Shown here piece by piece: positions 5,127 to 8,965 of a stretch of 8,965 bases of DNA. Numbering within the stretch: the first letter of the stretch is position 1; every line of letters begins with the position of its first letter. Location: positions 6,076 through 15,040 of the forward strand of contig DJER01000026.1 in the NCBI GenBank assembly GCA_002431905.1, given 5' to 3'. The notes beneath the pieces are model-generated. The model saw nothing but the letters and a program-made list of their open reading frames with translations, had not been told where the DNA came from and did not search any database. The stretch is from Christensenella sp. UBA5893 (lineage in GTDB: Bacteria; Bacillota; Clostridia; Christensenellales; UBA1242). Made by a program: the position numbers and the translations under genes.

Positions 5127-8100
5127 ATGTTTGAATTAAATAATTTTGATTCTATAAGAGTTGGAATTGCTTCACCTGAAAAGATTCGTGAATGGTCTTA
5201 TGGTGAAGTAACAAAACCTGAAACAATTAACTATAGAACTCAAAAACCTGAAAAAGACGGTCTTTATTGTGAAAAAATCTTTGGACCAAGAAAAGATTGG
5301 GAATGTCATTGTGGAAAGTATAAAAGAATTAGATACAAAGGCGTAATTTGTGACAAATGTGGTGTTGAAGTTACAAGAAGTAAAGTACGTCGTGAGAGAA
5401 TGGGGCATATTGAACTTGCTGCCCCAGTAACTCACATTTGGTTCTTTAGATCAGTTCCTTCAAGAATTGGGACAATCCTTGATATTAGTCCAAAAAATTT
5501 GGAACAAGTTGTTTACTATGTGAATTGGATTGTTCTTGACCCAAAGAACACAAATCTTTCATACAAACAAATAATCACAGATAAAGAACTTCGTGAAGCC
5601 CAAGAAATGTATGGGGCAAATAGTTTTGTTGTTGGAATGGGTGCAGAAGCCATTAAACAACTTTTAAGCGAAGTTGATCTTGAAAAAGAGAGCAAAGAAC
5701 TTAAAGAAATATTAAAAACAGCAAAAGGTCAAAAGCGTCAAAAAGCAATCAAAAAATTGGATATTGTTGAATCATTTATTCAAAGTGGGAACAAACCACA
5801 ATGGATGGTTCTTGACGTTGTACCAGTTCTTCCACCAGATCTTAGACCTATGGTTCAACTTGATGGTGGCAGATTTGCAACAAGTGACCTAAATGACTTA
5901 TATAGAAGAGTTATAAACAGAAACAATCGTCTTAAAAAACTTATGGAACTTGGTGCTCCAGATGTTATTATAAGAAACGAAAAGAGAATGCTCCAAGAAT
6001 CAGTTGATGCCCTTATTGATAATGGTAAACGTGGCAAAGCAGTTCAAGGTGCAAAACAAAAAGACTTAAAGTCTTTAACTGCAATCTTAACAGGAAAACA
6101 AGGAAGATTCAGACAAAACTTGCTTGGTAAACGTGTTGACTATTCAGGACGTTCAGTTATTGCAGTTGGACCAGACCTTAAGATGTATCAATGCGGTCTT
6201 CCAAAAGAAATGGCGCTTGAACTTTTTAAACCATTTATAATAAAAAGACTTGTTGAACTTAACCAATCAACAAATATTAAGAGTGCAAAACGTTTAATTG
6301 AAAAAGAAAAGCCAATTGTTTGGGACGTACTCAGTGAAGTCATAAAAGACCACCCAGTACTATTAAACCGTGCACCATCTCTTCACAGACTTAGTATTCA
6401 AGCATTTGAACCAGTCTTGGTAGATGGTAGAGCAATAAGGCTTCCACCACTTGTATGTACAGGATTTAACGCCGACTTCGATGGTGACCAAATGCCTGTC
6501 CATGTTCCACTTTCAATTGATGCAAGAACAGAAGCAAGAACACTTATGCTCGCTTCAAACAATATTCTAAAACTTTCTGATGGTGCACCTATTTGTACCC
6601 CAGGACAAGATATTGTTATTGGATGTTACTACCTTACTCAATGCAAAAAAGGTGTAAAGGGCGAGGGAATGATGTTCTCAAGCGAAGATGAAGCAATTGT
6701 TGCATACAAAACAAAAGCAGTTGACGTTCAAGCTGACATCATTTTAAGAAAAACTGTTGAAGTAAACGGAGTAAAGTATTCAAAGAGATTTAACACAACA
6801 GTTGGAAGAATTATATTCAATCGTGCGATTCCGCAAAACTTGGGATTCTGCAAACGTGAAAAACCAGAAGATGTTTGTGACCTTGAAATAAATTACCCAG
6901 TAATTAAGGGCGACTTAAAGAAGATTGCCGTTGCTTGCTTTGAAAAATTAGGCACAACAGAAACATCAAAAATGATTGATAGAATCAAGGAACTTGGTTA
7001 CAAGTATTCAACACTTGCATCTTTAACTATCAACGTTTACGACATGGTTGAACCACCAAAGAAAAAGGAAATTTTGGCAGAAGCGCAAGAAAAAGTCCTT
7101 AAAAATGAAAAATTGCTTGCTCATGGACTTGTTACAATGGATGAAAAACTTACATCTAATATCAATATTTGGATGGATGCAACAAACAAAGTTCAACAAG
7201 CAGTTCTTGATAACCTTGATGAATTTAACCCAATCAAGATGTTCATTACATCTGGTGCCCGTGGTAATAACGTTCAATTGAATGGTATTTCTGGTATGCG
7301 TGGTATTATGGCAAACGCATCAGGACAAAAAGTTGATATTCCTGTAAAGTCAAGTTTCCGTAGTGGACTTACACCACTTGAATACTTCTTATCATCTCGT
7401 GGTGGACGTAAAGGTCTTGCTGATACAGCGTTAAAAACAGCCGATTCTGGTTATCTTACAAGAAGACTCGTTGATATCTCACAAGACGTTGTTGTAACAG
7501 AAGAAGATTGTTTTGAAACACTTGGCGAAAAAGTAAAAGGTATTGAAGTTTCTGCACTTGTTCAAGATAAAACAGTTCTTGAAACACTTGCTGACAGAAT
7601 TGCAGGAAGATTTGCTGTTGAAGATATCGTTAATCCAACAACAGGCGAAGTTATTGTAAAAGCTAATACAATGATAACAAAACCACAAGCAAAACAAGTT
7701 GAAAATGCTGGCATAACAAAAGTTAAAATCAGAACATTGTTAACTTGCCGTTCACGTCACGGTGTTTGTGCAAAATGTTATGGTCGTGATATGTCAGGGC
7801 TTAACGAAGTTCAAATTGGTGAAGCTGTTGGTGTTATCGCTGCTCAATCAATTGGTGAACCAGGAACACAGCTTACAATGCGTACTTTCCATACTGGTGG
7901 TGCTGCTGTTGCTGCCGATATCACAAAAGGTCTTCCTCGTGTCGAAGAAATTTTTGAAGCTCGTAGACCAAAAGGTGAAGCAAAACTTAGTGAAATTGCT
8001 GGCGAAGTAACAGTAAAAGAAGAACCAAGAATGTATATTGTCACTATAAAGAATAGTGATGAAGAAGTTTCTTATGAAATCAAAAAACCTGTTTATCTTA

Positions 8101-8639
8101 AAGTTAAATCAGGTGATATGATTACACCGGGAACTCAACTTAGTGAAGGTTCAATAAACCCTGCAGATTTGTTAAGAATCAAAGGATTAAAAGAACTTCA
8201 AGATTACTTGCTAAGTGAAGTTATCTCTGTTTATCGTGCACAAGATGTTTCTATCAACGATAAACATATTGAAGTAATTATTCGTCAAATGCTCAAAAAA
8301 GTTAAAATTGAAAATGCAGGTGACACAAACTTGCTTCCAGGAGAAGTTGTTGATGTATTTGCTTGCGAAGATGAAAACGAAAGAGTGCTTGCAGAAGGTG
8401 GAGTACCTGCCACAGCAAAGAGAATACTTTTGGGATTAACAAAAGCCGCTCTTGCTTGTGATAGTTTCTTGTCTGCTGCATCATTCGAACAAACTTCAAG
8501 AGTTTTAACTGATGCTGCATTAAAGGGTAAAGTTGATCATTTGGTAGGCTTAAAAGAAAATGTTATCATTGGTAAACTTATTCCAGCAGGAACAGGTCTT
8601 AAACAATACAGAGATTTGTTACCAGTTGTAGTTGAATAA
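5127..8639 (+). CDS. rpoC: DNA-directed RNA polymerase subunit beta-prime
   Basis: This is the catalytic partner of beta, chelating the active-site magnesium. Its 1170 residues match the Bacillus-type length. Visible in order are: the zinc ribbon Cys60, Cys62, Cys75, Cys78; the RQNLLGKRVDYSGRSVI block (about 330-346); the catalytic NADFDGDQ motif with Asp450, Asp452 and Asp454; the F-loop (about 713-735); the bridge helix (about 755-785, RKGLADTALKTADSGYLTRRL); the second zinc site Cys795, Cys874, Cys881, Cys884; and the trigger loop MRTFHTGGAA starting at Met918, with no SI3 insert. The C-terminus ends in LIPAGTG plus a short tail. All catalytic and zinc ligands are intact, so it should be active. 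Unusual positions are Pro457 directly after NADFDGDQM (usually Ala), Pro440/Thr445/Gly446/Phe447 just before it, and Ser757-Arg758-Gly-Gly760 at the bridge-helix start, where bacteria usually read Thr-His-Gly-Ala. A strong terminator follows. Confidence 0.99.
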   Translation: MFELNNFDSIRVGIASPEKIREWSYGEVTKPETINYRTQKPEKDGLYCEKIFGPRKDWECHCGKYKRIRYKGVICDKCGVEVTRSKVRRERMGHIELAAPVTHIWFFRSVPSRIGTILDISPKNLEQVVYYVNWIVLDPKNTNLSYKQIITDKELREAQEMYGANSFVVGMGAEAIKQLLSEVDLEKESKELKEILKTAKGQKRQKAIKKLDIVESFIQSGNKPQWMVLDVVPVLPPDLRPMVQLDGGRFATSDLNDLYRRVINRNNRLKKLMELGAPDVIIRNEKRMLQESVDALIDNGKRGKAVQGAKQKDLKSLTAILTGKQGRFRQNLLGKRVDYSGRSVIAVGPDLKMYQCGLPKEMALELFKPFIIKRLVELNQSTNIKSAKRLIEKEKPIVWDVLSEVIKDHPVLLNRAPSLHRLSIQAFEPVLVDGRAIRLPPLVCTGFNADFDGDQMPVHVPLSIDARTEARTLMLASNNILKLSDGAPICTPGQDIVIGCYYLTQCKKGVKGEGMMFSSEDEAIVAYKTKAVDVQADIILRKTVEVNGVKYSKRFNTTVGRIIFNRAIPQNLGFCKREKPEDVCDLEINYPVIKGDLKKIAVACFEKLGTTETSKMIDRIKELGYKYSTLASLTINVYDMVEPPKKKEILAEAQEKVLKNEKLLAHGLVTMDEKLTSNINIWMDATNKVQQAVLDNLDEFNPIKMFITSGARGNNVQLNGISGMRGIMANASGQKVDIPVKSSFRSGLTPLEYFLSSRGGRKGLADTALKTADSGYLTRRLVDISQDVVVTEEDCFETLGEKVKGIEVSALVQDKTVLETLADRIAGRFAVEDIVNPTTGEVIVKANTMITKPQAKQVENAGITKVKIRTLLTCRSRHGVCAKCYGRDMSGLNEVQIGEAVGVIAAQSIGEPGTQLTMRTFHTGGAAVAADITKGLPRVEEIFEARRPKGEAKLSEIAGEVTVKEEPRMYIVTIKNSDEEVSYEIKKPVYLKVKSGDMITPGTQLSEGSINPADLLRIKGLKELQDYLLSEVISVYRAQDVSINDKHIEVIIRQMLKKVKIENAGDTNLLPGEVVDVFACEDENERVLAEGGVPATAKRILLGLTKAALACDSFLSAASFEQTSRVLTDAALKGKVDHLVGLKENVIIGKLIPAGTGLKQYRDLLPVVVE

Positions 8640-8648
8640 TGACTATAC

Positions 8649-8678
8649 AAAAAAAGAAAGCATATGCTTTCTTTTTTT
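8649..8678 (+). terminator. Intrinsic terminator of the rpoBC operon
   Basis: A perfect 13-bp stem pairs seven As plus GAAAGC (8649-8661) with GCTTTC plus seven Ts (8666-8678) around an ATAT loop, ten bases after the rpoC stop. The A-tract on the left makes it symmetrical, so it could also stop transcription arriving on the minus strand. It shows that the operon ends at rpoC and does not continue into rpsL-rpsG-fusA. Confidence 0.93.
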
Positions 8679-8704
8679 ATGCCTTAATCTTATTGAACGA
8701 TTTT

Positions 8705-8965
8705 GAAAAATCTCAACCTACTAAAAGTCGTCATTTCAATTATCGCCCCTAAACATTTATTAAAATAATATTCATGTCATTTCGACATTAGCCACAAAGT
8801 CCTTCATTGGAGAAATCTCAACACGTCAAAACACTCGCTTGTACTCATTTTGAATACTTTTCATTCAAAATTTCGGTTTGCACACTCGGTTTTTCCTTTC
8901 CCCAAAAATAACAACTGTTTTTGTGGTGCCCTGTAAAACGGTTGGGATTTCTCCTTTGCCCGTCA
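8705..8965. repeat. Gene-free stretch with fragments of an intergenic repeat
   Basis: No coding frame is convincing from 8680 to the window end. The segment shows repeated words instead. AAATCTCAAC occurs at 8708-8717 and 8813-8822. GGAGAAATCTCAAC (8809-8822) has an inverted copy with one mismatch, GTTGGGATTTCTCC, at 8941-8954. GTCATTTC occurs at 8730-8737 and 8776-8783, and ACACTCG at 8831-8837 and 8882-8888. The order GTCATTTCGAC to GGAGAAATCTCAAC (8776-8822) resembles the ends of small dispersed intergenic repeats found in many bacterial genomes. That family likeness is from memory and unproven here. The inverted copy runs towards the window edge, so the element may be cut off. Confidence 0.55.
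8847..8871. repeat. Perfect AT-rich hairpin inside the intergenic repeat region
   Basis: ATTTTGAAT (8847-8855) and ATTCAAAAT (8863-8871) form a perfect 9-bp stem with a seven-base loop. It sits between the two ACACTCG copies and about midway between the inverted GGAGAAATCTCAAC-type words. It could be the central palindrome of a small non-autonomous element. No T run follows, so it is not a convincing terminator. Confidence 0.5.

Noticed and set aside
7263..7466. Horizontal transfer of an archaeal-type bridge-helix segment
   Set aside because: The flanking residues and the rest of the helix are bacterial, and codon use does not change; a few convergent substitutions explain it better.
7762..8010. 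Plus-strand alternative frame inside rpoC
   Set aside because: It is a frame-shifted shadow of the trigger-loop region, and the rpoC frame is intact throughout.
8640..8965. CRISPR array or insertion sequence downstream of rpoC
   Set aside because: Repeat words are short, unequally spaced and in both orientations, and there is no transposase frame.

Overview
The window is AT-rich chromosomal DNA from a low-GC Gram-positive-type bacterium (Firmicutes/Bacillota), probably an uncultured or host-associated Clostridia- or Mollicutes-like lineage. The support is the 1228-residue beta and 1170-residue beta-prime RNA polymerase subunits, which are Bacillus-like in length. They lack the large inserts of the E. 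coli subunits: none after the beta flap and none in the beta-prime trigger loop. The genome also has purine-rich Shine-Dalgarno sites and a textbook sigma-A promoter. Species cannot be named from sequence alone. All comparisons with E. coli or B. subtilis residues are made from memory of those proteins, not from an alignment run.

Layout. (1) 1-1121: the 3' end of an unidentified gene, whose stop codon overlaps by one base the start of a 330-residue PIN-domain protein with a large internal insertion; this unit ends in an intrinsic terminator (1125-1153). (2) 1154-1416: a gene-free stretch with a near-perfect sigma-A promoter (TTGACA-17 bp-TATACT, 1206-1234), a possible second promoter overlapping the terminator, and a leader of about 175 nt. 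The leader holds two hairpins and a candidate 13-codon leader peptide. (3) 1417-8639: rpoB and rpoC, 23 bp apart, a two-gene operon encoding the catalytic core of RNA polymerase. (4) A strong 13-bp-stem terminator (8649-8678). (5) 8680-8965: no gene, but fragments of an intergenic repeat family in direct and inverted orientation.

The rpoBC operon is isolated. The usual upstream neighbours rplJ-rplL are replaced by the PIN gene, and transcription is terminated right after rpoC instead of running on to rpsL-rpsG-fusA. The rpoB leader is therefore the place where expression of the two subunits would be set.

Most notable are the polymerase genes themselves. The rifampicin pocket of beta carries Gln where most bacteria have His526 (E. 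coli numbering), with Leu for Phe514 and Ser for Asn568, so intrinsic rifamycin resistance is predicted. Around the active centre, residues that are nearly invariant in bacteria are changed together: the beta link region, the beta-prime F-loop and the N-terminal end of the bridge helix, and the position just after the catalytic NADFDGDQM motif. Some changes match archaeal/eukaryotic residues. No CRISPR array, tRNA, rRNA or insertion sequence was seen.
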